Source of the DNA: Hysterangium stoloniferum
Lineage: Eukaryota; Basidiomycota; Agaricomycetes; Hysterangiales; Hysterangiaceae
Direction of reading: 5' to 3'
Length of the DNA: 64,000 bases
Assembly (NCBI GenBank): GCA_015178975.1
Contig: WHVD01000120.1
Location: 124,001-188,000, forward strand
Shown in pieces: positions 44,778 to 54,472 of the stretch. The first letter of the stretch is position 1. Each line of letters begins with the position of its first letter. Under the pieces are notes generated by a model, which saw nothing but the letters and a program-made list of their open reading frames with translations, was not told the origin of the DNA and made no database searches. A program made the translations under genes and the position numbers.

Positions 44778-46076
44778 TTAATCTTTTTTCGACTCGGCAG
44801 CCGGCTTGGCCGGTTGTGAGGTCGTGGCCGTATTGGCCGATCGGGCTTTTGTGGCTTTTGGGCATGCAGCGACTCGGTGTCCGGGATCTGCACACAACAA
44901 ACAAAGGTTGTTGTCCATTCGGCGTTGCTTTTCCTGTGGTAGGAGCTTGCCATCGGAGCCGAGTTTGCCAGTTAAGTCGGGTTTGTCTTTGTCTTGAGAC
45001 TTATTCGACTGTTTGCCCTTGCCTTTTTTGTCGTTAGACCCTTTGTTTTCGGACTTCTTATCGGAAGTCGAGTTGCCAGTTATATTGGTGTTTTGGTTAC
45101 CAGACTTGTTGGCATTCTTGTTGTCCGATGATTTTTTGTCCGACGGGTTTTCGCGACTGATTTCCGAACGTCGTTCCCAGTATCGAGCGTCTGCGTTTTG
45201 GGCTTTCAGGCGCATGAGAGGGAGGGTTTTCGGCTTGCCGGTCTCTCCTTTGGAAACTTCGTCTTTGAGGCGAGACGGAAGGCCGGAGTAAAACTGGGAT
45301 CGGAGGGCCGAATCGCCCCAGTCGCAACGCGCGGCGAGGTTGTTGAACTGGACGATATAATCGGTGATGCGCTGAGTGTCTTTCATTTTGAGATTAGAAA
45401 GCGTGGTTTCTGCATCGCCGGTTTGGTCGTAGGGGCCGAAGTTGGTTTCGAGTTCCTCGACAAAGGCATCCCAATCGTGGAGCCAATCGGGGTCTTCAGA
45501 GGTGAGGCCAGAAAATGCGGGTTCGAACCAGGCTGCTGCGGAATCCTTAAGGTATGAGAGTGCGAAGTTTACCTTTCGGTCATCCGTTGCGAATGCAGCC
45601 GGGCGGTCCCGAAAGTTGAATCGACATTGCATAAGAAATGTCGGCAATTTCTTCGGGTTTGAGCCAGTAAATGGCTCGGGTTTGTTGACTCGGGTTTGCC
45701 CAGGTTCCTTTTCCTTGATATTGCTTTTAAGGAATTCATTAAGGGATCCTAGTGTACCTGAAAACAATTCCCATGTTTCTTCAGGGTCGAGAGCCGGTTT
45801 CTTCTTTGCAGACTTCTTGGAGCCACTAGCCTGAGGTTGGTCGCCATCCTCGGGTTCGTGTTCCGAAACTGGTTGATTGTTAATCTCCTCAGTTGCTTCG
45901 GGATCGGTTGCTTCAGTTACTTCTTCAGCATCGCCGGTAATCTCCACAAAGCGAGATTCTTCGGAGGTTTCTGGTAGCGGGGTTCTCTGAGTAGCTCGGG
46001 CTGTATACAGGAAAGGAGACTTGAGAGTGGAAGATTCTGCTTCGCCGCTAGGCTTGGCATTTTTCCTCGGAGGCAT
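44778..46076 (-). CDS. gypsy Gag
   Basis: 432 residues, intact. Begins MPPRKNAKPSGEAESSTLKS; residues about 30-120 are an acidic low-complexity region; the retrotransposon Gag core contains the FALSYLKDSAAAWFEPAF stretch and the later MKDTQRITDYIVQFNNLAAR; a basic lysine/asparagine-rich tail precedes the CCHC zinc knuckle C-LL-C-ADPG-H-RVAA-C (C-x2-C-x4-H-x4-C). It ends SKKD at a TAA directly after an A6 run, where a -1 shift would lead into pol. Its intact state contrasts with the broken pol. Confidence 0.92.
   Translation of the reverse strand: MPPRKNAKPSGEAESSTLKSPFLYTARATQRTPLPETSEESRFVEITGDAEEVTEATDPEATEEINNQPVSEHEPEDGDQPQASGSKKSAKKKPALDPEETWELFSGTLGSLNEFLKSNIKEKEPGQTRVNKPEPFTGSNPKKLPTFLMQCRFNFRDRPAAFATDDRKVNFALSYLKDSAAAWFEPAFSGLTSEDPDWLHDWDAFVEELETNFGPYDQTGDAETTLSNLKMKDTQRITDYIVQFNNLAARCDWGDSALRSQFYSGLPSRLKDEVSKGETGKPKTLPLMRLKAQNADARYWERRSEISRENPSDKKSSDNKNANKSGNQNTNITGNSTSDKKSENKGSNDKKGKGKQSNKSQDKDKPDLTGKLGSDGKLLPQEKQRRMDNNLCLLCADPGHRVAACPKATKARSANTATTSQPAKPAAESKKD
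44784..44789 (-). promoter_or_regulatory. Putative -1 frameshift site
   Basis: Minus-strand TCG AAA AAA GAT TAA: six A's directly before the gag stop, with pol continuing in the -1 frame (GTC GAA AAA AGA TTA). Slippage on the A run would give Gag-Pol. It is not a textbook X-XXY-YYZ heptamer in the gag frame. Confidence 0.4.
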
Positions 46077-46114
46077 GTTTAGACGGAAAATGCGAGTGTG
46101 AAATCAGAATATAC

Positions 46115-46834
46115 TGTTAAGAACTAGAAACTGACTAATATCGGTGGCCGACAGGGACCGATCGGAAGGACTTGGCTTCAGCTTATGTGCTGCACCCTCG
46201 CAAATATCCGTAGGATGTCCTTAAATTTCGGGCGGGCGAAGACTAATCCTAGTGAGTACCTTTCGGCGTGATACCGATCGGAATCGAAGGACAAGTCGAG
46301 CGTCGGGCCAAGGGGTCGGGGCCAGGAGTCGGCGAGCGCACGCGAAGGTGGATGGGGGGATTCTTAGTATGAGACTGATACAGGTGTATGAGGGTATTCT
46401 GAGTCGATATTCTGATTGCCTAGTAACTACAATTACAGCGGGTTCATATACAAGTAACAGGCGTCTGGAAAATACTAATGGGGAGAAGGGCGGAACATGG
46501 TATTAACAATAAGCTTGACTAGGAACGGGAAGTTTATGATTAGTTCGGAGGCCGATGATAACCGAGAGCGGGATTACGGTAAAAGGAAATGGTTCGAGGA
46601 CTACAAATATAGATAGACATATGCGAAACATAAGATTGAACGGATCAACATAATAAAGGGGACGTATCAAAGTTTGACCAGACAATAAGAGTTATTTGAC
46701 GTGGGCGTAAATGGAGTTTGATCTTCGCGAAACATTCGTCAGCTTCGGGGCCGATGGTTTCCGAGAGGATGACTTGAAACGTTGACAAGTGGCGATAACC
46801 TCGGGGCCGATAGGGTTGCGACACGGTCGTAACA
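46115..46834 (-). repeat. gypsy 5' LTR
   Basis: 720-bp LTR, upstream of gag in the minus sense; followed on the right by the target duplication CAAAG. Confidence 0.95.
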
Positions 46835-46870
46835 CAAAGTAATAGTAGTTAGTAGATACTAATAATAGAT

Positions 46871-47020
46871 AGAATATTGTAGAATATTCTATAAGATTCC
46901 AAACTTTCCACTATGCTCTAGAAAATTCTAGAAAATTCTAAATGACATCATTCCTTCCAGAATGACATCATTCAATCTTCTAGAATCTTCTAAATGTCTC
47001 AGACCAAAATGTATATAAGG
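46871..47020 (+). promoter_or_regulatory. Heat-shock-like element cluster and TATA box in pogo interior
   Basis: Overlapping inverted GAA/TTC arrays (AGAATATTCTATAAG; CTAGAAAATTCTAGAAAATTC; CTTCTAGAATCTTC) resemble heat-shock elements. A TATA box GTATATAAGG follows at 47,011-47,020. No ORF follows, so this may be an old LTR promoter that the gypsy element interrupted (its left part would be near 39.2-39.43 kb). Confidence 0.4.
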
Positions 47021-47114
47021 AGCTCAGCTCCAGCCTTGAATCAAAAAATCAATCAATCTTACTACATTTTATCAGCCACATCAGTGTGCCACTGCAGCAA
47101 GCAGTTTATTCCAC

Positions 47115-47403
47115 CCCTTGTTGGGCTGTTGGACAAATAAATACAAATACTTAGTCACCTCTAGTTGAGCTGCTGACCTAAGCTATCTCAGGATCCCTTT
47201 GTCACCTCTTGTTGAGCTTCTGACAATAATCCTACCCCCTGGTCACTCTTCTGACCAATCAGGATTCCCTGCCACCTCTTGTTGAGCTTCTGGTATTAAT
47301 CCTTTATACTATAGTCATCTCTTAATTGAGTACCAATTATTAGTTTTCCTTACATTGTTATTTGTAGTCTAAAACTTCAGTCACCTCTAGTTGAGTAATT
47401 TGA
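47115..47403. repeat. Degenerate ~55-bp tandem repeat
   Basis: Five to six degenerate units sharing GTCACCTCTTGTTGAGCTTCTGA (for example at 47,153, 47,201, 47,272 and 47,379), spaced roughly 45-60 bp, mixed with AATCCT/ATCAGGAT steps. Non-coding. Confidence 0.6.
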
Positions 47404-48102
47404 CTGTTTATTACATTGCAAATACTCCCGTTCCTTTGTTCATTTATTGTGAATCAGTAAAGCATATTCACATAAACAAATACTGAGAATATCCTTGCAG
47501 AATCCTTAAGACTACATTAAGATCCTGATAAGTTAGTATCACAGTAGACCCTGTAGGTTAGTGTAAATAAAGCATATATTAGCCAAATAGTGTTTTATTC
47601 TATATCTAATCTTTTGACCTGTTTATAAATATTTTTACTGTTTGATAAATAGTATAAAATATATATAAACTAGCTAGAATCGAAGTTGAATCTAGATTCT
47701 GAATCAGTGAATTGTTATTCATATTTTAGTAGTGTTTTTACAGAAAAAGAACAAGCTTGCACAAGCAGCTCTCAAAACCTTCTTTGCGAAGTAGGGTGCA
47801 TATATTCAAGTAAAGTCTTGACTTCAGGGGTTCTAAGTCTATTTAGGCTGCCACTGATTAATATCAAATACTTAAATTATTTTACCTTGCAGTGAATTGA
47901 GTATTTGCACATTTTGATAGAGCATTGGACTCCTTTTTCGGAAAATAGTATTAAAATAAGACTAATACATCACAGGTTTTGCCTTCTGAGGGGTATGGGT
48001 TATGGGTTATTGCGGACCTATGGGTTATGGTATGCAATTTCCTGCGAACCAAGTTGGTAGACAGCTCAAACTATGGGATATAAGGGGTTATGGGTTATCA
48101 GA

Positions 48103-48128
48103 GGTATGGGTTAAGAGGGGTTCAACTG
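48103..48128. repeat. pogo right terminal inverted repeat
   Basis: 26 bp complementary to 35,634-35,659, followed by TA. Preceded by several ATGGGTTAT copies (47,990-48,100). Confidence 0.9.
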
Positions 48129-48130
48129 TA

Positions 48131-48760
48131 TACCTGAACAATTTTTGAACCATGACAGTGCAAGGTTGGACCCTGATAGCTTATGATTGAGTCACATGAA
48201 AAAAGAATTTTCTGCCAGCTTCTCTTTCCAGCCAATATGCATTTGCCTGAAGCCCACTTTCTGTTATTTATTAAATTGGACCATGTTAGAACTTGACAAC
48301 CAATTTCATTTACATGGACCCCATGATCTGAATGACTTCAATTACATCATATTGTCAGGACAATCCTTATACCCCTTTTCTTGCATATTTATCCCTCTCC
48401 CTATTTTCTAGATTCTCACAACCCATACATATTATCACTACCCATCCCTCTCACATTATCACTATTCCTATCTCCCATGACAATAGGTCCACACATGGGC
48501 AAAAGAAATAGACCAAGATAATGATGTATAATACATGTGTGTTGATGGGGATAATGATTTTCTCAAGTATGTCGACAATCATTTCTTTTGTCAAGCAATA
48601 ATGGAGTTGTATGGTGCCATTTTCAATTAAATGTCAAATAAAGTGATATTTGGCTTTGATGTATTTCATTCAATACAATGGACACTGATTAGAAGTGAAC
48701 ACTACCATTCCTTCATTGTCATTGAAAACATCCATCAGTTCTTCTAGAGGATTCAGTGTG
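48131..48760 (-). repeat. Module B copy, second half, and copia RNase H scrap
   Basis: Continuation of the module B split by pogo: outer tract of CATATT/ATCACTA steps to about 48,490, then about 250 bp of decayed copia RNase H, matching 17,700-17,960 (TACATGTGTGTTGATGGGGATAATG and ATTTCTTTTGT). The same B-copia junction at 17.7 kb shows it predates duplication. Confidence 0.55.
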
Positions 48761-48869
48761 ATTCACAAATATTCAAGAGGATACAGTGCAATTCATTGCA
48801 ATTCACATTTGTTTGGGAGGATTCAGTGTGATTCGCAAATATTCGAAAGGATACTTCAGTCATCTGCAC

Positions 48870-51315
48870 AGGCTTGATCATGCTGCATGACCCTGGTGGC
48901 AGGCAATCTGACCCTTGTCTTGCTGTGGGATTCTATGGAGAGCTGTCAGCCTGATGCCTGGATGCCGCCCAGACACGCTTAGTTGGCTGCCTCGGGAATT
49001 GAGCAGTGGGGATCGGACTCAGGCCGCCACGGCTGATCAAGGTTTTCGGATTTTTCCGACACTTCTACCGAACCGTACGTCCAATTTCTCCGCATACTTA
49101 CACGGTTCTCTATGCAGACCTTATGAGTATGGATTTACCCTTAAGTGATAGATCGTTAGATAATCCTTTTGAAAAGTTTATTCCCGAAGGGAACACTCGA
49201 TTGTCTAAGGGTGCTCGCTGTTAAAGAACAGGTGTAAGAAGGCAAAGTTCCAAGTCATGGGGGTAGCTATCTTAAACCATCGTTTGAGCCCTTTGAGGAC
49301 TGAGAAAACCATCCTTCGGATATCATACTTTGCGTTACTCTTCGAAGAATCTTACAATAGGTCGAACATCATTCAGGCAATGAGTAAATACGTTTGTTCA
49401 TATAGAACAGCCTAGTCACACGCCCGTCCGTAGTTCTTCAAGAGGGATAAGTACTCTGTGTTGGAACTGGATGAGTCCCTACAAACGGTGTCGCAAGTAG
49501 ACAGAGGAGCGATTGTACTTCGTACATCAAGCCAGTCACAAATATCTCCTCCCCGGGGATGTATACAACCGTCTCAAAAAAGGCCAGGAAGTCGTGAAGG
49601 GCACAGATTGGGTTATTCACTCGCACTGCCGTGCACGCAATTTCGGATTCTGGAAATTGTGAAATTAACGACGATGAACCCCTTATTAGCATCGAGGCGC
49701 CATCAAACACTGAAGTGTCTGATGTCGGGCGCTGAATTAGTATTCTGATAGCCGAATCATTTTGAGACGGCAGGTCGGCGATGGGGTAACTGTGGACTCA
49801 CTGCAGCATTTTAACCCCGATGGAAACAATGAGATTAATTCGATCAATGTTTTCTGCCAGCAATGTGACATCCTCAAATAATGCATCGAGTTTATTTATA
49901 ATGCACTTATAAGCGATGTAGCGAGAAGAGTCGGCACACCCAAATGAATCGATCTTGGTGTGTAAAAGGTCAAGCGCGATATCCAACAGAGTTCCATAAA
50001 TGCTGCGGAGCCAAGGATCCTGTGTGAAACAGAAGGAGAAAATCGATATTTGGGGGAGAATCAGTTCCACGTGTCCAGGTTGGTTTCGATCGTATCTGCA
50101 TATATCTCATTTCGGTCATTCTCCAAAACGCGCAATGGTAAAACTTACGACCTCATCCAGAATCTGAAATAGTTTATAATGATATTGAGGTCTTCGTGGG
50201 ACAAGCCCCGTGCATTATGGACCTCCTCAATAATGCGAGAGAAATGATTAAAAATAATAGAATATTGTGAAGTGGTGAGGGTGGCAGCCGACGCGCCAAA
50301 GAGATATTCACCAAGGTGTGATATAAATTTCGAGGCGACAGCATAGCAGTCACGAGGAAGTTGCGACCCGACCAGGGCAGTGAAGAGTAGAGGAACCATT
50401 TTAGCTGGCGCCTTCTCGAGATACGCCATCCAATAGAATACTTGTGCCATCGCTACTATGACTCTGCCGATATTTATGTCTTCACTCGTATAAAACTGGG
50501 CCATAAAGGGGAGGGTCTTCATGAGAAGCAAAAAGGCCCTATATCGGATTTTATGCGGGTAAGAGGGTCTTCATTAAAGTGATTTCAGCACGCGACGAAT
50601 TGTCTTCATCAGAAGCGAACATGCCTCAAGAGATCCACCCCCTCCTGAACGATTCTGCTCAATTCCCGCACAGGTAGCTGTTTGGTAAGCAATCTAGTCG
50701 TCGTCCTTTCCCCCTCGCCTGTGTACATGAGCCTTTGGGCAACCCTTTGGTACTCCTCCACACGTCGCGTGTCGAAAAAGCACTTTACAACCAAAATGGA
50801 TATCTTGGTGCCGTACAGTAGCTTCGTCCCGATCCGCTCCATTGCCAGACCACAAAGGTAACCGGGGCCGATTTCGACTTCCGTTGGATTACGAATAACA
50901 GGTTCCACCCACCTAGCCATGGACTCTCTCTCACTATCGGACATGCCTTGCTCTATCCCTGATAAATCCAGTAAGCCTCGCGGCGGGTCTATGCAAGCTG
51001 CAAAACCACGGCACTAAACGAAAAAAAAAAGTTCGACACATTGGAGTCGATCCTCGAAACAAAAGATTAAGATACAATGTGCAGAACCCATGAATCAAGC
51101 GCATCCTTGTTTATCGGTACATGCTCGTCACGACCTGGTCTGTGGTAACAGAGGCGGTGACCCTCTCTATTACACGCCCATAGTCTCTGGAGTATATCCT
51201 GAAAATGACTTTCGAGGACTGCGATCCGTTGAGATTCGAGGCCAGCAGGCGAGATCAATCGGGAGAACTCTTCGACATGGTCAGGGTGACTAGGTACTAC
51301 CTCGTGGTCAGACAT
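48870..51315 (-). CDS. Module A gene, copy 8 (most complete), function unknown
   Basis: Open exon blocks on the minus strand in family order. Exon 1 at 51315-51067 (MSDHEVVPSHPDHVEEFSRL, FQDILQRLWACNREGHRLC); exon 2 at 50990-50609 (GIEQGMSDSERESMARWVEP, GPGYLCGLAMERIGTKLLYG); exon 3 at 50531-50145 (SQLPRDCYAVASKFISHLGE); exon 4 at 50070-49798 (CFTQDPWLRSIYGTLLDIAL, TLLAENIDRI); exon 5 at about 49,790-49,438 (GASMLIRGSSSLISQFPESE, PGEEIFVTGLMYEVQSLLCL). GTATCT and other donors fit the gaps, but I could not fix all joins in one frame. The predicted product of about 500 residues is leucine/isoleucine-rich and probably all-helical, without signal peptide or membrane helix. No known domain recognised. 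The open state of all five exons argues for recent function. Confidence 0.5.
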
Positions 51316-51419
51316 GGGGAACGTGAGATATAGACAAGAGGCGTGTCACAAGAATGGAAAGAGAACCCACCGTTGACAAGGTTCATCAGGCCTCTTCTAT
51401 TTTTGTGAGACACCGCTTT

Positions 51420-52110
51420 CAAATTACGAATTAACACTGCTCTACTAAGTCACTGCCCGGCATCCAAAGGTACTGTTAGCCGAGATGAGCTTTAAACGCC
51501 GAGTGTCAAAACATAGCGTTGTAAAACTATAAATGCAGAAAATAACACAATAATTATAATAGGCCAACTGAAAAAGAAAAAGGTTGTTTAAGTATGTACA
51601 ACACGGGTCTGTTCTCTTCATCTGAATATTTCCGTGTATATCGACAAGGGACTTTGAACTTCGCGTGCATGTAAACATCAGTAAGACAACCTTTTCTTTC
51701 GGTCCTTCGGCCGACGTACCGAGTCGTCGTCCGAGTTGGGCTCCGCCATCCTCCGGCTATTTCACATTTCATTCCTTTTAAGAAAAAAGCAATAGAATTG
51801 GCTATACTTCGATTAAAAGTCATGACAGAAAAGCAGGAGTAAGAACGCTTATGATGAACCCACATGAAAAACAACTACCCCAGGCTCTTGGCTGGAAGCC
51901 CACCCTCTGTTGTTTATTAAATTTACCTTATTTTATTCACACGGACATCATTATATGAGCAACTTCAACACTATGTCATATTTTCGGGAAAATCCTTATA
52001 CCCTTTTCCTCCATATTTATCACTATCCATATTTTCCATATTATCACGACCCATATTATTCACATTAACACTACCCATATCTCTCACGTTATCGCTATTC
52101 CTATGCCCCG
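51420..52110 (-). repeat. Module B copy 5
   Basis: The minus ORF 51874 to 51554 (106 residues) keeps the frame of the 23.0-kb copy: MWVHHKRSYSCFSVMTFNRS, YVGRRTERKGCLTDVYMHAK, RKYSDEENRPVLYI. The outer pyrimidine tract is 51,950-52,110. Confidence 0.5.
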
Positions 52111-52639
52111 TCACAATCTGCAACCTCCCCGTTCTGTCTAGTAGTCTAACGACAGATTATTCCCTGGAATATCTTTCATCATTCGCGCAAGTACTGTTGG
52201 ATGCTTATATGCGTAACATTGGCAATGAGCGAAGCAACAACTCAATACTAATGAGAGATGATAATGACTTCTTCAGGAAAAATCTATTGTCGGTAAGAGT
52301 CCATTGATCGCACTCAGTACAATGTACATGAACCATAAAACTCAATTTATCACGGCTTGTATGATCCAAGTGGGGTGTGATCCATTGTTGAGCAGCCTGA
52401 AAGCGAGCGTTGAGGGAGCACCCAGTGTGTGCAACTTCAACATCATTAGTCCTCTGAGTGATACAATTTTCCGTCGATTCCAATGCTTCAGAGTGATGAA
52501 TAAGCTTACAGGATCATAATAATATAATGGAATTCGGCAGAGATATAAGACGCAAAAGCGACGGATGACACAAGGATATAATACACGGCACACAGTACAT
52601 TGCTATATCACTCAACCTTCTTCGTCTCGGCCTCCTCCG
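52111..52639. repeat. Spacer between B and PEX13, copy 2
   Basis: 52,400-52,620 matches 23,101-23,330 and 57,400-57,630. The part 52,111-52,400 is unique within the window and holds no convincing gene. Confidence 0.5.
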
Positions 52640-52870
52640 CAGTCAACACTTGTACATAATCTCTCGGGAACCAACCCTCTCCATCCCTTGCTCTCCCTCT
52701 CCACCACGCACTCTCTAACAGGATCATCAGTCCCCAAAATAGCAACAATCTCCCCTTCACGCAACGCCCACCACGTGGTCCTTCAGATTGAATGAAAAAC
52801 CAGCCCTTGAAAACACGAGCTTACTCGGGTCAATGACATGCTCGTCCGGAGGTTGATTGGGTGAGGCGTT
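52640..52870 (-). pseudogene. PEX13 SH3 fragment
   Basis: The minus strand reads SKLVF near 52,830, then frame-broken SH3 sequence (VKGRLLLFWG in one frame; the EGEIVAIL core shifted). Like the 23-kb copy, the rest of PEX13 is next to it on the opposite strand. Confidence 0.6.
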
Positions 52871-52964
52871 GTTCACGACATACACCGTTACAATCGATCC
52901 AGCCTGTTGTAATGCCTCGACGTACAGCTTGATCAGTTAGCTCGCAAGTAACACCGGGTCAGCG

Positions 52965-53705
52965 ATTACTCGACGGGATTCGTGGACTAGAAATCGTCGC
53001 GGGGTTTGAACGGACATGTTTGGGTTTGGCGAGAGTGGGAGAGTTGGAGAGTTGGACGACGTCATCCGATATGGAGCCTATCAATAATGCGATGGGTGTG
53101 AAAGCGCAACTACTCCCGTGGATGGTGGTTGTACGAAGACTGTTGAGAAGAAATGGAAGCCCGACAGATGATAATGACTGTGGATGGGAAGGAACTGAAG
53201 TGAAAGACGCCGAACTTGATTTGGAGCGCACAAGCACGTACGTCGAGCGGATGCAGCCACCCTTCAATCGGAATAACCCTACACTCACACATCAGTTAGA
53301 CGCAACGACACACATTCGCGCTCATTCCGACCATAGTGCAGACATTCGGATGTTTTTCCCAGATGCTCGAAAGGATGTATATGGCTACACATTCGTCGTT
53401 CTTCGCCATGGTCGGTGTGGCGGAGCAGTTTGGGCAGTTGCGGAATGCACTGGGTAGCGTTTTGGGGGCGTTTGAGATGATTCGGGGGCTGCGTGGGCTC
53501 ATTACGGGCCAGCCAGTGAATGACGGCGGAATATGAGATGAATCCAGTTAGTACCTCGCCCGTCCACCGGGCAGCCCCCCTCCAAACACTACGTACCAAT
53601 TCCCTCCAACAAGCCGGTCATCATCCTCCTCCTCGCACTGTGTAGCATTCCCTTCCTCATGCATCGTCTCATTCGCAGCCTCGCCGCCCGCTTGCCCCCG
53701 AATGT
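52965..53705 (+). pseudogene. PEX13 N-terminal and membrane part, inverted relative to its SH3
   Basis: The + strand 145-residue ORF from 53,020 holds the upstream part (AELDLERTSTYVERMQPPFN, then NPTLTHQLDATTHI). After a frame change the PEX13 core is open at 53,336-53,536 (FSQMLERMYMATHSSFFAMV, then GVAEQFGQLRNALGSVL and IRGLRGLITG). A further shift leads to the second membrane segment (KPVIILLLALCSIPFLMHRL) to about 53,700. It ends CTTGCCCCC|GAATGTCGATGGG, with module C beyond. Family knowledge: PEX13 sits in the peroxisome membrane and forms part of the protein import pore. This copy cannot encode a whole protein. Confidence 0.8.
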
Positions 53706-54147
53706 CGATGGGACTGATTGCTTTGGCGTTTGAGGGCAAGGTGCAGAATCCTGGGGCGGAGGCTTACGATCCCGTTCAGTGGAAGAGCTTCTGGTTTTCA
53801 ACACCCGTAGATGGTTGTGGCAACTGTGATGCTTCCCCTAGATATTAAAGGCAAATGGCATGCCTGTACCTCTGTCGGATCTGTTCCATCTCTCTCTTAT
53901 TCTCCTTCTCTGGACTTTACGCGGGTTTCGACGAGACACGCTGGTTGAACGAAAGAGCATCTGGCTGTCCACTATGAGCAGGTGCTGTGACTGCGACGGG
54001 ACTTTCAGATATTGACTTGCTCGGCCGTCCTGGTGCAGTGTTTGGGAAGGCCTAGGCTTTGGGCATAGCCTCAACTCGTTATCGAAGGCAATGTGCGATA
54101 AGACTTGCCGAAGTACAGAAATAAAGAAAAAATGTTATTCAGTTTCA
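53706..54147 (+). repeat. Module C copy
   Basis: Almost identical to 24,431-24,870 (minus frame STSVSRRNPRKVQRRRIRER). Interrupted at 54,148 by the 320-bp LTR-like element. Confidence 0.5.
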
Positions 54148-54467
54148 TGTTAGATTGAGTAATGCTAGCAGTGCTTCCCAGGGTCAGGTGGTGTAATGGT
54201 TAACACCCCTGCTATATATGCAGAAGCCCTGGGTTCAATCCCCAGTCTGGCCATTCATTTTCTACACTTTTAACAGGTTATGGGCCCCGCTGTGTGCTAT
54301 AGGGCATGGTTCCTGTGTGTAGAGTGAACAGCTATATTTGTGTGTGGTATAGTGGACAAGTCTGGACAAAAGAGCCAGAGAGGACCTATATCTGCTTATA
54401 GTATAGTTGAGTGCTAGCATTAAGGGAGTGTCCCCAGTCTGGCCATTCATTATCTACACTTTTAACA
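54148..54467. mobile_element. 320-bp LTR-like element carrying a tRNA-like unit
   Basis: Bounded by TGTTA and TAACA and by a 5-bp target duplication TTTCA (54,143-54,147; 54,468-54,472); the undisturbed site is visible at 24,865 (CAGTTTCAATAGCA). The first 128 bp (54,148-54,275) and the last ~66 bp (about 54,402-54,467) are related: both contain TTGAG-TGCTAGCA and end CCCCAGTCTGGCCATTCATT followed by TCTACACTTTTAACA. The first copy additionally contains a tRNA-like sequence. The layout resembles a TRIM (small non-autonomous LTR element) more than a plain SINE, since there is no A tail. No coding capacity. Confidence 0.7.
54182..54253 (+). ncRNA. tRNA-like cloverleaf (probable pseudo-tRNA)
   Basis: 72 nt. 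The acceptor stem GGTCAGG/TCTGGCC pairs over seven positions with two G-T pairs; D stem GTGT/ACAC; T arm CTGGG-TTCAATC-CCCAG perfect. A box TGGTGTAATGG and B box GGTTCAATCCC fit the Pol III consensus. The anticodon arm (CCTGC-TATATAT-GCAGA) has one mismatch and the loop lacks the invariant U at position 33, so a working tRNA is unlikely. It is part of the LTR-like repeat. Confidence 0.6.
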
Positions 54468-54472
54468 TTTCA

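Larger units (their letters stand above)
41139..44904 (-). pseudogene. gypsy pol: protease, RT, RNase H, integrase (broken)
   Basis: Frame opens at 44904 overlapping gag by 127 bp in the -1 frame. Protease: ALIDSGSTHCFIDTSF. After LDGS an in-frame TGA (44,173-44,175) interrupts; the same frame goes on into RT at 44118. There CIDFRGLNAI is at about residues 101-110, KIDLKHAYH at 137-145, the YLDD active site at 200-203 and RNase H ETDASDYA at 347-354. The integrase zinc finger has its two histidines (HKHDHPISGH), but a 94-bp insertion separates them from the cysteines (YCKSCTTC). The catalytic core keeps SMDFIEHLP, TSDRGSEF and the glutamate of GQTERMNQTLE. It ends soon after VFHVSMLEP; the chromodomain often found in related elements is not seen. 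Confidence 0.9.
39437..46834 (-). mobile_element. Ty3/gypsy LTR retrotransposon, 7398 bp
   Basis: Two 720-bp LTRs, TG/CA ends and a 5-bp target duplication CAAAG (39,432-39,436 and 46,835-46,839). Gag, protease, RT, RNase H and integrase are in order on the minus strand, so it is Ty3/gypsy. LTRs differ at seven positions (about 1%), so insertion is fairly recent, later than pogo. The internal region also holds an antisense gene. Pol carries one stop and one 94-bp insertion, so this copy is not autonomous now. Confidence 0.95.
35634..48128 (-). mobile_element. pogo-superfamily transposon, 12.5 kb with nested insertions
   Basis: Perfect 26-bp terminal inverted repeats, beginning CAGTTGAACCCCTCTTAACC, at 35,634-35,659 and 48,103-48,128, each flanked by TA (35,632-35,633 and 48,129-48,130), the usual target duplication of Tc1/mariner/pogo elements. 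Subterminal ATGGGTTAT motifs are repeated inside both ends and may bind the transposase. Removing the nested solo LTR and gypsy element leaves about 4.6 kb. The transposase lies on the minus strand near the left end. Confidence 0.85.

Noticed and set aside
54182-54253. Functional tRNA gene
   Set aside because: Folds well but lacks U33 in the anticodon loop, has an imperfect anticodon stem, and is embedded in a mobile repeat.
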